Source of the DNA: Clostridia bacterium | Lineage (GTDB): Bacteria > Bacillota > Clostridia > UMGS1883 | Length of the DNA: 36,986 nt | NCBI GenBank assembly: GCA_017451505.1 | Contig: JAFTOF010000022.1 | Coordinates: 1-36,986, forward strand | Direction: 5' to 3' | Shown: positions 5,830 through 14,352 of the stretch, piece after piece | How the letters are laid out: the number at the start of each line of letters is the position of its first letter | Position numbering within the stretch: the stretch's first letter is position 1 | Notes under the pieces: generated by a model | The model's database searches: none | Told to the model about the DNA's origin: nothing | The model's input: the letters and a program-made list of their open reading frames with translations, nothing else | Position numbers and translations under genes: made by a program

Positions 5830-7761
5830 ATGGGACTTACAATTGCACAGAAAATTATTAAGGCACACCTTGTCAGCGGCGAAATGACAGTGGGCGAGGA
5901 GGTTGCTCTCAGAATAGATCAGACGCTTACACAGGATGCCACGGGTACAATGGCATATCTTGAATTTGAGGCTATGGGGATTCCCCGTGTACGCACAGAA
6001 AAAAGTGTGGCGTATATCGACCATAACACACTTCAGTGCGGATTTGAAAATGCTGACGACCATCAGTTCATAGGAAGCATTGCAAAGAAGCACGGCATTT
6101 ATTTTTCACGCCCCGGTAACGGAATCTGTCATCAGGTACATCTGGAGAGATTCGGAAAACCCGGCAAGACCCTTATTGGTTCAGACAGCCACACTCCCAC
6201 AGGCGGTGGAATAGGCATGCTGGCATTTGGTGCAGGCGGTCTTGACGTTGCGGTTGCAATGGGCGGCGGTGAGTACTACATCACTATGCCAAAAATGTTT
6301 AAGGTTGAGCTTAAAGGAAAGCTTCGTCCTTTTGTCACAGCAAAGGATGTCAGCCTTGAAATCCTTCGTATATTATCCGTTAAGGGCGGCGTGGGAGCTA
6401 TTATTGAATGGGGCGGCGAAGGCATAAAGACACTTTCCGTTCCCGAAAGAGCTACCATTACAAATATGGGTACAGAGCTTGGTGCTACAACCTCAATTTT
6501 CCCCTCCGATGAAATTACAAAGGCGTTTTTGGAGGCAGAGGGCAGAGGAGAAGACTATGTAGAGCTTTCAAGCGACCCCGATGCAGTCTATGACAGAATT
6601 ATTGAGATAAATCTTTCGGAGCTTAAGCCTCTTATAGCATGCCCTCATTCTCCCGATAATGTTGTGGAGGTAGCATCTCTTAAGGGTACAAAGGTAAATC
6701 AGGTTTGTATCGGTTCATGTACAAATTCATCTCTCCTTGATATGCTTAAGGTGGCGGCAATTCTTAAAGGGAAAACCGTTTCTCCCGATGTCAGCCTTTC
6801 AATATCTCCCGGCTCCAAACAGGTTTTGGGAATGCTTGCGGACAGCGGTGCTCTTTCCGATATAATCGCATCGGGTGCAAGAGTACTCGAATGTGCCTGC
6901 GGTCCCTGCATCGGTATGGGATTTTCACCCAATTCAGGCGGTGTATCACTTCGTACATTTAACAGAAACTTTGAGGGAAGAAGCGGAACGGCAGATGCAA
7001 ATGTATACCTTTGCTCCCCCGAAACCGCAGTTGCGGCAGCTCTTACAGGAGAAATCACCGACCCTATGCTTTTGGGAGAAATGCCCGAAATTACCATGCC
7101 CAATGAGTTTAAGATTGATGACAGTGCAGTAATTCCGCCTGCAAGCGAGGAAGAAGCAGAAAGTGTTGAAATTCTCCGCGGACCTAACATTAAAAAATTC
7201 CCCGATACTTATCCTGTTACAGATAGCATTGAGGCCCCGCTTCTTCTTAAAGTAGGGGACAATATCACTACTGACCATATTATGCCCGCAGGTGCAAAGA
7301 TACTTCCTTACCGTTCAAATATTCCTTTCCTGTCGCAGTTCTGTTTCGGAGTATGTGATAAAACATTCCCCGAAAGAGCACTTAAAGCAGGCAAGAGCAT
7401 AATTATAGGCGGTTCAAACTACGGTCAAGGTTCTTCTCGTGAACACGCGGCACTTGTGCCTCTTTATCTCGGTGTAAGGTGCGTAATAGCAAAGAGCTTT
7501 GCAAGAATTCACGTGGCTAACCTTATTAATGCAGGTATACTTCCACTAACATTCAAAAATGCAGAGGATTACGATAAACTAAATCAAGAGGACTCTCTTG
7601 AACTTTGCGGAATCTACGAGGGTATGGACAGCGGTGAAATTACACTTATAAACAAAACCACAGGGGATAAAATCCTGCTTTCCTGCTCGTTCAGTGACAG
7701 GCAAAAGGAAATGCTTAAATGCGGAGGCCTTTTAGGCTACACCAAAGCAAAAAACAATTAA
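5830..7761 (+). CDS. acn: Aconitate hydratase (short, AcnA/LeuC-LeuD-like type)
   Basis: 643 residues. It converts citrate to isocitrate through cis-aconitate on a [4Fe-4S] cluster. Cluster ligands are Cys297 in CIGSCTNSS and Cys357/Cys360 in CACGPCIGMGF. The substrate-binding region GSDSHTPTGGGIGMLAFGAGG lies early in the catalytic domain. The C-terminal swivel domain shows TTDHIMPAGAKILPYRSN and GGSNYGQGSSREHAA. About 640 residues is the length of the short clostridial aconitases, against about 890 for long AcnA. Start: ATG with AGAGGAG 8 bases upstream, 14 bases after the regulator gene. Confidence 0.95.
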   Translation: MGLTIAQKIIKAHLVSGEMTVGEEVALRIDQTLTQDATGTMAYLEFEAMGIPRVRTEKSVAYIDHNTLQCGFENADDHQFIGSIAKKHGIYFSRPGNGICHQVHLERFGKPGKTLIGSDSHTPTGGGIGMLAFGAGGLDVAVAMGGGEYYITMPKMFKVELKGKLRPFVTAKDVSLEILRILSVKGGVGAIIEWGGEGIKTLSVPERATITNMGTELGATTSIFPSDEITKAFLEAEGRGEDYVELSSDPDAVYDRIIEINLSELKPLIACPHSPDNVVEVASLKGTKVNQVCIGSCTNSSLLDMLKVAAILKGKTVSPDVSLSISPGSKQVLGMLADSGALSDIIASGARVLECACGPCIGMGFSPNSGGVSLRTFNRNFEGRSGTADANVYLCSPETAVAAALTGEITDPMLLGEMPEITMPNEFKIDDSAVIPPASEEEAESVEILRGPNIKKFPDTYPVTDSIEAPLLLKVGDNITTDHIMPAGAKILPYRSNIPFLSQFCFGVCDKTFPERALKAGKSIIIGGSNYGQGSSREHAALVPLYLGVRCVIAKSFARIHVANLINAGILPLTFKNAEDYDKLNQEDSLELCGIYEGMDSGEITLINKTTGDKILLSCSFSDRQKEMLKCGGLLGYTKAKNN

Positions 7762-7774
7762 GGAAGTGGACAAA

Positions 7775-8911
7775 ATGGCATATAATATAGATGAATATTG
7801 CAATCATTTCAGAAAGCTCCTTGAGTCACAGCTTCTTCGCTGTGAAAGAATGGAGAATGAATCCGGAAGATGTGATTTCTCAAAGAAAGAAAAAATAGTA
7901 ATCGGAGTTATCGGCGGAGACGGAATAGGTCCCATTATAGTAGATGAGGCAAAAAAGGTTGCTGAAAAGCTCCTTTGTGAAGAAATTTCATGCGGTAAGA
8001 TTGAACTTAAAGTGATAGAAGGTCTTACCATTGAAAACAGGCTTGAAAAGAACTGCTCCGTCCCCGAAGATGTACTTGGCGAAATAAAAAGCTGTGATGT
8101 GCTTTTAAAAGGACCTACAACAACACCTAAGGGCGGAACAATGGAAAGTGCGAATGTAACGCTTCGCCGTGAGCTTGACCTCTATGCTAACGTGCGTCCC
8201 GTTGCTATTCCCGAAAAGAACATTGACTGGATTTTCTACCGTGAAAATACCGAGGGCGAATATGTGCTCGGGAGCAGCGGAATTGAAGTTCCCGAAAAGC
8301 TTGCGTTTGATTTTAAGGTTACTACCAATGCAGGAACGAAAAGAATTGCCAGAGCGGCGTATGAATATGCAAAGGCTAACGGAAAGACCAATGTTTCAAT
8401 CGTTACCAAAGCAAACATTATGAAAAAGACCGACGGCAAGTTTTCTGCAATCTGCCACGAGGTAGCAAAGGATTATCCCGAAATAACCACCGAAGAATGG
8501 TATATTGATATAATGAGTGCAAACCTTGTAAATGAAAACATTCGCCACAAGTTTCAGGTGTTTGTGCTTCCAAACCTCTACGGCGATATAATCACCGATG
8601 AGGCGGCTCAGCTTCAGGGCGGTGTGGGAACTGCAGGAAGTGCAAATATAGGTGACAGGTACGCCATGTTTGAAGCTATCCACGGCAGTGCTCCGAGAAT
8701 GGTGGAGGAGGGCATAGCTCATTATGCTAATCCCCAGAGTATTCTTCGTGCACTTGTGATGCTTCTTCGCCACATAGGACTTACTAAAAAGGCACAAAAG
8801 CTTGAAGATGCACTTAATCTGTGTAACAGTGAAAATGCAGTTACCGTTACAGGAAACAAAGACGGTGCAACCTGCAAAGAATACGCAGAGTATCTAATTT
8901 CTAAACTTTAA
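7775..8911 (+). CDS. icd: Isocitrate dehydrogenase (isocitrate/isopropylmalate dehydrogenase family)
   Basis: 378 residues from the ATG at 7775 (AGGAAG upstream; a GTG at 7766 would sit on the ribosome site). It oxidatively decarboxylates isocitrate to 2-oxoglutarate. An N-terminal stretch of about 45 residues precedes the dinucleotide-fold start VIGVIGGDGIGPIIVDEA. Substrate residues lie in GTMESANVTLRRELDLYANVRP and the metal Asp residues in LYGDIITDEAAQ. The cofactor region FEAIHGSAPR and AHYANPQSI resembles NAD-type members, so NAD is favoured; this is inference. Isopropylmalate dehydrogenase is the paralogous alternative, made unlikely by the aconitase next door. Last gene of the operon, followed by a terminator. 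Confidence 0.9.
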   Translation: MAYNIDEYCNHFRKLLESQLLRCERMENESGRCDFSKKEKIVIGVIGGDGIGPIIVDEAKKVAEKLLCEEISCGKIELKVIEGLTIENRLEKNCSVPEDVLGEIKSCDVLLKGPTTTPKGGTMESANVTLRRELDLYANVRPVAIPEKNIDWIFYRENTEGEYVLGSSGIEVPEKLAFDFKVTTNAGTKRIARAAYEYAKANGKTNVSIVTKANIMKKTDGKFSAICHEVAKDYPEITTEEWYIDIMSANLVNENIRHKFQVFVLPNLYGDIITDEAAQLQGGVGTAGSANIGDRYAMFEAIHGSAPRMVEEGIAHYANPQSILRALVMLLRHIGLTKKAQKLEDALNLCNSENAVTVTGNKDGATCKEYAEYLISKL

Positions 8912-8922
8912 TAGTTTTTTCG

Positions 8923-8964
8923 AAAAAGGTTCAAAAATTTTTTTAATTTTTTTGAACCTTTTTT
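8923..8964 (+). terminator. Intrinsic terminator of the TCA operon
   Basis: 15-bp stem AAAAAGGTTCAAAAA (8923-8937) with its complement (8949-8963) and an 11-base loop, ending in a run of T. A TATAAT at 8977-8982 just after it may be the -10 of the next gene. Its best -35 (TTGAAC, 8952-8957) is inside the terminator arm with a 19-base spacer. Confidence 0.88.
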
Positions 8965-9011
8965 GTCAGTAAATCGTATAATAAACGAATAAACAAAAAA
9001 GGAGAAAAAAT

Positions 9012-9746
9012 ATGAAAAAATTACTTACACTTATTTTAACAATTTCAATCGTAGCATCCCTTACTGCATGTGGAGATAAGGCAGTAAATAACGATTCCGG
9101 CAAGGAGGAAAATAAAGCCCCTGCACAGACTGTGACTGATAATGCTGTTTCCGAAGATAAAGACAGCGACAAGTCAGAGAAAGAAGAAACAAAGGAAGAA
9201 GTAAAGGAAGAAGCTAAAGAAGAAACAAAGAAGCCCGAGGAAAATAAGAAACCTTCCGAGGATAAGAAACCCGCGGTGGACAAGGCTCCCTCCGAGGACA
9301 AAAAGCCTGAGGAAAATAAGGCACCCGCAGTGGAGGAAAAGCCTCAGGACGCAACTCTTGGACAGACACTTCTTTCAGCATTTAAAACTCAGGCAAATTC
9401 AGGCAAGGATGCACTTGCCATTGCAGAAGCACTTGTTACAAATCCTGCAATTAAATTCAGCGGCGGTGCAATGAGCGTGGAGGAAGGACTTCTTTCAGGT
9501 TTTGATAATGCAGAAATTACCGGATTTAAATCCGGTGCTATGTTTGCACCCATGATAGGCTCAATTGCTTTTGTAGGATATGTTTTTGAACTTCCCGAAG
9601 GTGCAGATACATCTGCTTTCATTTCAAACCTTAAAAAGAACGCTAACCTCAGATGGAATATCTGTGTAGAGGCAGAAGAAATGGTAACAGGAAGTGTAGG
9701 AAACAAAGTATTCTTTGTAATGTGCCCCACTTCATTAGAAGGATAA
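9012..9746 (+). CDS. Lipoprotein with Lys/Glu/Pro-rich linker and unassigned C-terminal domain
   Basis: 244 residues. A type II signal peptide ends in the lipobox LTAC (Cys20), so the protein is anchored to the outer face of the membrane. Residues about 25-115 are low complexity and rich in Lys, Glu and Pro, with near-repeats such as PSEDKKP (twice) and PEENK (twice); this would act as an extended charged tether. The globular remainder (about 116-244) ends in an alpha/beta pattern (IAFVGYVFELPEG then FISNLKKNANLRW then KVFFVMCP). That pattern is somewhat like small DUF4358-type lipoproteins, but I cannot assign it firmly. AAGGAG precedes the ATG. Its own terminator follows. Confidence 0.85.
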   Translation: MKKLLTLILTISIVASLTACGDKAVNNDSGKEENKAPAQTVTDNAVSEDKDSDKSEKEETKEEVKEEAKEETKKPEENKKPSEDKKPAVDKAPSEDKKPEENKAPAVEEKPQDATLGQTLLSAFKTQANSGKDALAIAEALVTNPAIKFSGGAMSVEEGLLSGFDNAEITGFKSGAMFAPMIGSIAFVGYVFELPEGADTSAFISNLKKNANLRWNICVEAEEMVTGSVGNKVFFVMCPTSLEG

Positions 9747-9761
9747 TTCCTAAGTAGATAT

Positions 9762-9798
9762 AAGGGCTGTAAAAAACGTATTTTTTACAGCTCTTTTT
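9762..9798 (+). terminator. Intrinsic terminator after the lipoprotein gene
   Basis: Stem GGCTGTAAAAAA with TTTTTTACAGCT (core 9766-9776 with 9781-9791, loop CGTA), extended by three more pairs and followed by a T-run. The next gene starts only about 16 bases later, leaving no room for a separate promoter after it. Read-through or a promoter upstream must therefore serve that gene. Confidence 0.9.
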
Positions 9799-9814
9799 AT
9801 AAGGAGAAAGCACT

Positions 9815-11215
9815 ATGATCTTTTCCAGCATTGCATTTTTATATTATTTTTTACCCGTGACACTGGTTTTGTATTTTCTTACTCCAAGACCGCTTAAAAA
9901 CACAACCCTCCTGTTAGTAAGCCTTTTTTTCTACGGCTGGGGAGAGCCGAAGTATGTTTTTTTGATGATAGCAACTGTGCTTTTGGGGTATGTATTCGGG
10001 CTTTTGATCGAGCGGTACAGGTCTAAACCTGTTTCAAAGGTTTTTCTTACACTATCCGTTCTGTCAAGCCTTGCGGCATTAGGGTATTTTAAATATGCAG
10101 ACTTTTTTATAGCAAATTTCAATGCCGTCACAGGTCTTAGCATACCTCTTTTAAGACTGGCACTTCCCATAGGAATAAGTTTTTACACGTTTCAGATTTT
10201 AAGCTACAGTGTTGACGTGTACAGAGGTGAGACCGAGGCTCAGAAAAATCCCATTAACCTTGCAGCATATGTGGCACTTTTCCCTCAGCTTATAGCAGGT
10301 CCTATTGTCAGGTACTGCGATGTTGCCCTTATGCTGAAAAAAAGGGAGCACAGCTTTCAAAAGATTAATGAGGGGTGCTGCAGGTTTGTTATAGGTCTTT
10401 CAAAGAAAATACTCATTGCAAATACCTTGGGCGAGCTTTGCACTTCTTTCACCCAATCCGCAGATTTGTCTGTTCTATACTACTGGCTCTATGTTGTTTC
10501 ATATATGTTACAGATTTATTTTGACTTTTCAGGCTACAGCGATATGGCAATAGGCTTGGGTAAAATATTCGGATTTGAATTTCTTGAAAACTTTAACTAT
10601 CCCTTTATCTCAAAAAGTATAACAGAATTCTGGCGTAGGTGGCATATTTCACTGGGATCATGGTTTCGGGATTATGTGTATATACCTCTTGGCGGAAATA
10701 GGGTAAAGAGGGCACGGATGCTCTTTAATATATTCGCCGTATGGTTTTTAACAGGCTTCTGGCACGGTGCACAATGGAACTTCATTGTATGGGGACTGTA
10801 TTTCGGAATACTCCTTACCTTGGAAAAGTTCTTTTTCCTTAAAAAGCTTGAGAAACATCCTGTTATCGGGCATATCTATGTGCTCTTTGCTGCGGCGATA
10901 AGCTTTATGATTTTCAGTGCTGAAAATATGGGTGATGCAGTAAGCCGTGTGGGGGGAATGTTTGGCATAGGGGTAAAATCCTTTGTATCGGCAGAATTTT
11001 GGTTCAATCTTAAAAACTACGCTATTGTACTTTTGGTTGCGTGTATAGGAGCAACCCCGATAATGAAAAAAATCAAAAATCACGCGGATAGCAAATGGAA
11101 AAATACATTTATTCTTGATGCTTTTGAAATATTAGTGCCGATTGCACTTCTCGTAATTTGCACGGCATATCTTGCAGACGGATCATTTAATCCTTTCCTT
11201 TATTTCAGATTTTAG
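9815..11215 (+). CDS. MBOAT family O-acyltransferase (AlgI/DltB-like)
   Basis: 466 residues, about ten membrane helices. Members of this family move acetyl groups from the cytoplasm across the membrane for O-acetylation of exported polysaccharides. The start IFSSIAFLYYFLPV and FYGWGEPKY are typical of AlgI-like proteins. The conserved family region FWRRWHISLGSWFRDYVYIP carries His277, and the invariant histidine is His317 in TGFWHGAQWNF. An AAGGAG ribosome site lies before the ATG. The stop codon TAG is part of the AGGAGGTG ribosome site of the next gene, so the two are translated together. The polysaccharide acceptor is not encoded nearby. Confidence 0.93.
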   Translation: MIFSSIAFLYYFLPVTLVLYFLTPRPLKNTTLLLVSLFFYGWGEPKYVFLMIATVLLGYVFGLLIERYRSKPVSKVFLTLSVLSSLAALGYFKYADFFIANFNAVTGLSIPLLRLALPIGISFYTFQILSYSVDVYRGETEAQKNPINLAAYVALFPQLIAGPIVRYCDVALMLKKREHSFQKINEGCCRFVIGLSKKILIANTLGELCTSFTQSADLSVLYYWLYVVSYMLQIYFDFSGYSDMAIGLGKIFGFEFLENFNYPFISKSITEFWRRWHISLGSWFRDYVYIPLGGNRVKRARMLFNIFAVWFLTGFWHGAQWNFIVWGLYFGILLTLEKFFFLKKLEKHPVIGHIYVLFAAAISFMIFSAENMGDAVSRVGGMFGIGVKSFVSAEFWFNLKNYAIVLLVACIGATPIMKKIKNHADSKWKNTFILDAFEILVPIALLVICTAYLADGSFNPFLYFRF

Positions 11216-11225
11216 GAGGTGCGTT

Positions 11226-12326
11226 ATGAAGCATAAAAATATAATATCAGTTTTTATATTTGCAATTATAGTAGGTGCTATTTCATTAGGTTGCTTTTTT
11301 AAGCCTCATACGCAGTACTCCGAGAGCGAAAGGCGTTTACTGGAAAAAAAGCCCGTTCTTACAAAGGAGACTCTTTTTTCGGGAAGCTATACCCGTGACT
11401 TTGAAAAGTATGTAACAGACCAGTTTCCCTGTCGTGACAGCTTCAGGAGTGTAAAAGCTCTGTTTTCCACATATGTATTCAATAAAATGGAAAATAACGG
11501 GCTTTTCACTGAGGAGGGTCATATTTCTAAATTGGAATACCCCGTAAACTCTCATATGTTTGACAATGCTCAGCAGAAGTTTGATAAATTGTACGAAAAA
11601 TATATGAAAGATAAAAATGTGAATATTTATCTTTCCATAATTCCTGACAAAAATTATTTTCTCGCTGAAAAGCACGGCTATTTGTCCATTGATTATGATG
11701 CGTTTATAAAGGACTTTAAAGACAGAATGGATTATATGAAATACATCGATGTTCTTCCTATGCTTTCCCTTGACGATTATTATAAGACAGACTCTCACTG
11801 GAAACAGGAGAAAATTACAGATGTAGCACAGCACATCGCACAAAGTATGGGTGCTGACGCATCGGCACAATATAGCGAGAAAACCTTGGATAATCCTTTC
11901 CGTGGGGTATATCTTGGGCAGTCGGCATTGCCCTTTAAGCCCGATACAATAAAGTATCTTACAAATGGCATTCTTGAAAACTGCATTGTAAAATACTATG
12001 ACACGGGAATGGCAAAAGAGGGCGATATGTATAATATGGACAAAGCCTACGGAAAAGACCCGTATGAAATGTTCCTTTCGGGAACCTCGCCCCTTATCAC
12101 TATAGAAAATCCAAGTGCAAAAGAAGACAAGGAGCTTATACTTTTCCGTGATTCCTACGGAAGTTCTATTGCTCCGCTTCTTGCTCCCGCGTACAGTAAA
12201 ATCACGGTGGTTGACATCCGATATATACAAAGTGACTTTTTAGGTAGCTTTATAGATTTTGACAATAAAGACATACTCTTTATGTACAGTACCACGCTTC
12301 TCAACAACAGTATGGCGATGAGATAA
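11226..12326 (+). CDS. DHHW family protein (AlgJ/AlgX-like polysaccharide O-acetylation partner)
   Basis: 366 residues from the ATG at 11226, 6 bases after AGGAGG; an in-frame upstream start at 11172 would overlap the MBOAT gene by 44 bases and lacks a ribosome site. One N-terminal helix (about residues 7-24) anchors or exports it. The motif YKTDSHW matches the D-x-H-W signature of this SGNH-like family, and the later LFRDSYGSSIAPLL supplies the serine block. These proteins receive the acetyl group from the MBOAT partner outside the cell and pass it to a glycan. The tight coupling to the MBOAT gene supports a two-component system. A strong terminator follows. Confidence 0.88.
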   Translation: MKHKNIISVFIFAIIVGAISLGCFFKPHTQYSESERRLLEKKPVLTKETLFSGSYTRDFEKYVTDQFPCRDSFRSVKALFSTYVFNKMENNGLFTEEGHISKLEYPVNSHMFDNAQQKFDKLYEKYMKDKNVNIYLSIIPDKNYFLAEKHGYLSIDYDAFIKDFKDRMDYMKYIDVLPMLSLDDYYKTDSHWKQEKITDVAQHIAQSMGADASAQYSEKTLDNPFRGVYLGQSALPFKPDTIKYLTNGILENCIVKYYDTGMAKEGDMYNMDKAYGKDPYEMFLSGTSPLITIENPSAKEDKELILFRDSYGSSIAPLLAPAYSKITVVDIRYIQSDFLGSFIDFDNKDILFMYSTTLLNNSMAMR

Positions 12327-12327
12327 T

Positions 12328-12369
12328 AAAAAGCTGAAACACAGTATTTTTACTGTGTTTCAGCTTTTT
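12328..12369 (+). terminator. Intrinsic terminator of the MBOAT-DHHW operon
   Basis: Perfect 19-bp inverted repeat (12328-12346 with 12351-12369, loop TTTT) beginning just after the stop codon, with an A-tract on the left and a T-tract on the right. Confidence 0.92.
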
Positions 12370-12384
12370 ATTTGCTAAATATTG

Positions 12385-12413
12385 TTGAATTGAAAATTTA
12401 TGTGTGATATAAT
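12385..12413 (+). promoter_or_regulatory. Promoter of the dtd-CLC operon
   Basis: TTGAAT (12385-12390), a 17-base spacer, an extended TG and a perfect TATAAT (12408-12413), 33 bases before the dtd ATG. Confidence 0.85.
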
Positions 12414-12445
12414 GTCATCATTAATTTCGTGGGGAGAAAACACTT

Positions 12446-12910
12446 ATGAAAATAGTTTTGCAAAGAGTGCTTCAGGCAAAGGTGGAAGTAGCGGGGGAAA
12501 CCGTAGGCGAAATCGGTAAAGGTTACCTTTTGCTTTTAGGCGTTTCAAACGAGGATAATAAAGATATTGCCGATAAGATGATAGAGAAAATTTCCCGCCT
12601 TAGAATTTTTGAGGATGAAAACGGAAAGACAAATCTCAGCATAGACCAGGTAGACGGAGAGGTTTTAGTGGTTTCTCAATTTACCCTTTACGCAGATTGC
12701 AGAAAGGGGAACAGACCTTCTTTCACAAATGCGGGAAGCCCCGACAAAGCAAATGAGCTGTACGAATATATCGTAGAGAGATGCAAAGGACTGTTCAAAA
12801 AAACTCAGCACGGGGTTTTCGGTGCAGATATGCAGGTATCCCTTATAAATGATGGTCCCTTTACCTTGGTGCTTGACAGTGAAGAAATTTTACAGAATGG
12901 GAGAAATTGA
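12446..12910 (+). CDS. dtd: D-aminoacyl-tRNA deacylase
   Basis: 154 residues, the usual length. It hydrolyses D-amino acids (and misloaded glycine) from tRNA in the cytoplasm, preventing their use in translation. The start MKIVLQRVLQAKVEV, the motif SQFTLYADCRKGNRPSF and the C-terminal NDGPFT with the cross-subunit Gly-Pro motif are diagnostic. The ribosome site GGGGAG lies 9 bases before the ATG. Its stop codon is about 2 bases before the likely TTG start of the CLC gene, so the two are translationally close. Confidence 0.96.
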   Translation: MKIVLQRVLQAKVEVAGETVGEIGKGYLLLLGVSNEDNKDIADKMIEKISRLRIFEDENGKTNLSIDQVDGEVLVVSQFTLYADCRKGNRPSFTNAGSPDKANELYEYIVERCKGLFKKTQHGVFGADMQVSLINDGPFTLVLDSEEILQNGRN

Positions 12911-12912
12911 TT

Positions 12913-14169
12913 TTGGACGGTATAAAGACAGACATTGAGTTTTCTTTAAATTACATCAAAACCTTTCTTAAATGGGTTTTTATTTCTCTGATTGTAGGAA
13001 CTGCAGGCGGTCTTTTGGGCAGCGTGTTCCACATATGTATTGACTATGTGACGGATTTAAGAGCCAATCACAGCTTTTTATTATATCTGCTTCCTATAGG
13101 CGGATTAATAATTGTACTATTGTACTACTTGTTTGACCCAAACGGTAAGATAGACACCAATCGTGTGATAAAATCCGTCAGAGAGAATAAGAGAGTTCCC
13201 CTTATAATGATTCCGCTGATTTTTATCAGTACCGTTATTACCCATATGTTGGGAGGTAGTGCAGGCAGAGAGGGTGCGGCACTTCAGCTTGGCGGAAGTG
13301 TGGGTTACAATTTTGGTAAAGCTATAAAGCTTGGCAAAAGGGATATGCGAATAATCGTGATGTCGGGAATGAGCAGTGTTTTTGCGGCACTTTTCGGAAC
13401 TCCTGTCACAGCGGCGATATTCTCCATCGAGGTTACCAATGTAGGCGTGATGCACTATGCAGGGCTTATGCCCTGTGTTATTTCTGCGGTGATGGCGTCG
13501 CAGATTGCAAAGCAGTTTTCTCTGCATGGCGTAGCATTTAAGGGCATAGAATTTTCAGCAGTCACTTTTGACATGATTGTGCAAATAGCCGTGCTTGCCG
13601 TGCTGTGTGCAGTTATCAGTATTCTTTTCTGCAGTGCAATAAAAAACTGTGAGCATATAATGGACAGATTTATAAAAAATCCTTTTCTGCGTGCTTTTGC
13701 AGGGGGCAGTGTTATAGTAATTCTGACGGTTCTTTTAGGTACATATGATTACAACGGTGCAGGAATGAATGTAATCGAGCGTGCTATGCAGGGTGAAGCA
13801 AACGGTGAAGCGTTTCTGATAAAAATTATTTTTACCGCAATCACTATTTCCGCCGGCTTTAAAGGCGGTGAGATTGTGCCCGCATTTTTCATAGGCTCTA
13901 CCTTCGGGTGCGTAATGGGGAATCTGTTGGGATTAAATCCTGCCATTGGTGCAGCAATCGGATTTGTTTCGGTTTTTTGCGGTGTGGTAAATTGTCCTAT
14001 AGCATCAATGGTGCTTTCGCTGGAGGTTTTTGGGGCAGAGGGGCTCCCCTTCTTTGCTCTGGCATGCAGTATCAGCTATATGATGAGCGGCTGCTTCGGA
14101 CTTTACAAAAGTCAGAAAATTGTGTATTCTAAACTGGACGATGATTATATTGATATTACTACAAGATAA
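12913..14169 (+). CDS. CLC-type anion channel or anion/proton antiporter, possibly of the fluoride (CLC-F) group
   Basis: 418 residues from the TTG at 12913, chosen because GGGAG (12899-12903) is 9 bases upstream; a TTG at 12907 is too close to it. It has roughly ten or more membrane helices. The CLC signature is GGSAGREGAALQLGGSVG with the gating glutamate at 120, followed by GTPVTAAIFSIEV and GGEIVPAFFIG. The canonical anion-binding GSGIP loop is not recognisable at its expected place; the region reads NGKIDTNRVIKSVRENKRVP. This resembles fluoride-specific CLC-F proteins more than chloride exchangers. No fluoride riboswitch is visible, so fluoride specificity is only a suggestion. A small membrane-protein gene follows 15 bases later. 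Confidence 0.88.
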   Translation: MDGIKTDIEFSLNYIKTFLKWVFISLIVGTAGGLLGSVFHICIDYVTDLRANHSFLLYLLPIGGLIIVLLYYLFDPNGKIDTNRVIKSVRENKRVPLIMIPLIFISTVITHMLGGSAGREGAALQLGGSVGYNFGKAIKLGKRDMRIIVMSGMSSVFAALFGTPVTAAIFSIEVTNVGVMHYAGLMPCVISAVMASQIAKQFSLHGVAFKGIEFSAVTFDMIVQIAVLAVLCAVISILFCSAIKNCEHIMDRFIKNPFLRAFAGGSVIVILTVLLGTYDYNGAGMNVIERAMQGEANGEAFLIKIIFTAITISAGFKGGEIVPAFFIGSTFGCVMGNLLGLNPAIGAAIGFVSVFCGVVNCPIASMVLSLEVFGAEGLPFFALACSISYMMSGCFGLYKSQKIVYSKLDDDYIDITTR

Positions 14170-14184
14170 AAGGGGATTTTCATT

Positions 14185-14322
14185 ATGAGTATTAAGCTTT
14201 TAATCGCACTTGGTGCAATAGCACTTTTAATTTTAAGCGTGTTGATTTATTTAGTCGGTGTATTGCTGAAAAAAGCATGGATGATTGCCCTTACAGCAGG
14301 TAAAAAAATAAAGGATAAATAA
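14185..14322 (+). CDS. Small membrane protein (45 aa)
   Basis: 45 codons beginning MSIKLLIALGAIALLIL and ending KKIKDK. AGGGGA ends 8 bases before the ATG. One long hydrophobic helix covers about residues 4-28, followed by a basic tail (KK near 29, then KKIKDK), so the C-terminus should face the cytoplasm. It lies 15 bases after the CLC gene with no terminator between and is probably co-transcribed. I do not recognise a family. It could be a small accessory subunit of the transporter or an independent small protein; proximity is the only hint. Confidence 0.65.
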   Translation: MSIKLLIALGAIALLILSVLIYLVGVLLKKAWMIALTAGKKIKDK

Positions 14323-14352
14323 AAACCATAGATAAAATATGACAAAAAAATA

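Noticed and set aside
11172-11225. Upstream start for the DHHW gene
   Set aside because: Would overlap the MBOAT gene by 44 bases and lacks a ribosome site, whereas AGGAGG precedes the ATG at 11226.
11337-12230. 297-codon antisense frame over the DHHW gene
   Set aside because: The sense strand shows a coherent family protein with ribosome site and terminator; the antisense product has no recognisable features.
12369-12445. Possible fluoride riboswitch before the dtd-CLC operon
   Set aside because: Only about 30 bases lie between the predicted -10 box and the dtd start, too few for the riboswitch, and no matching conserved core is visible.
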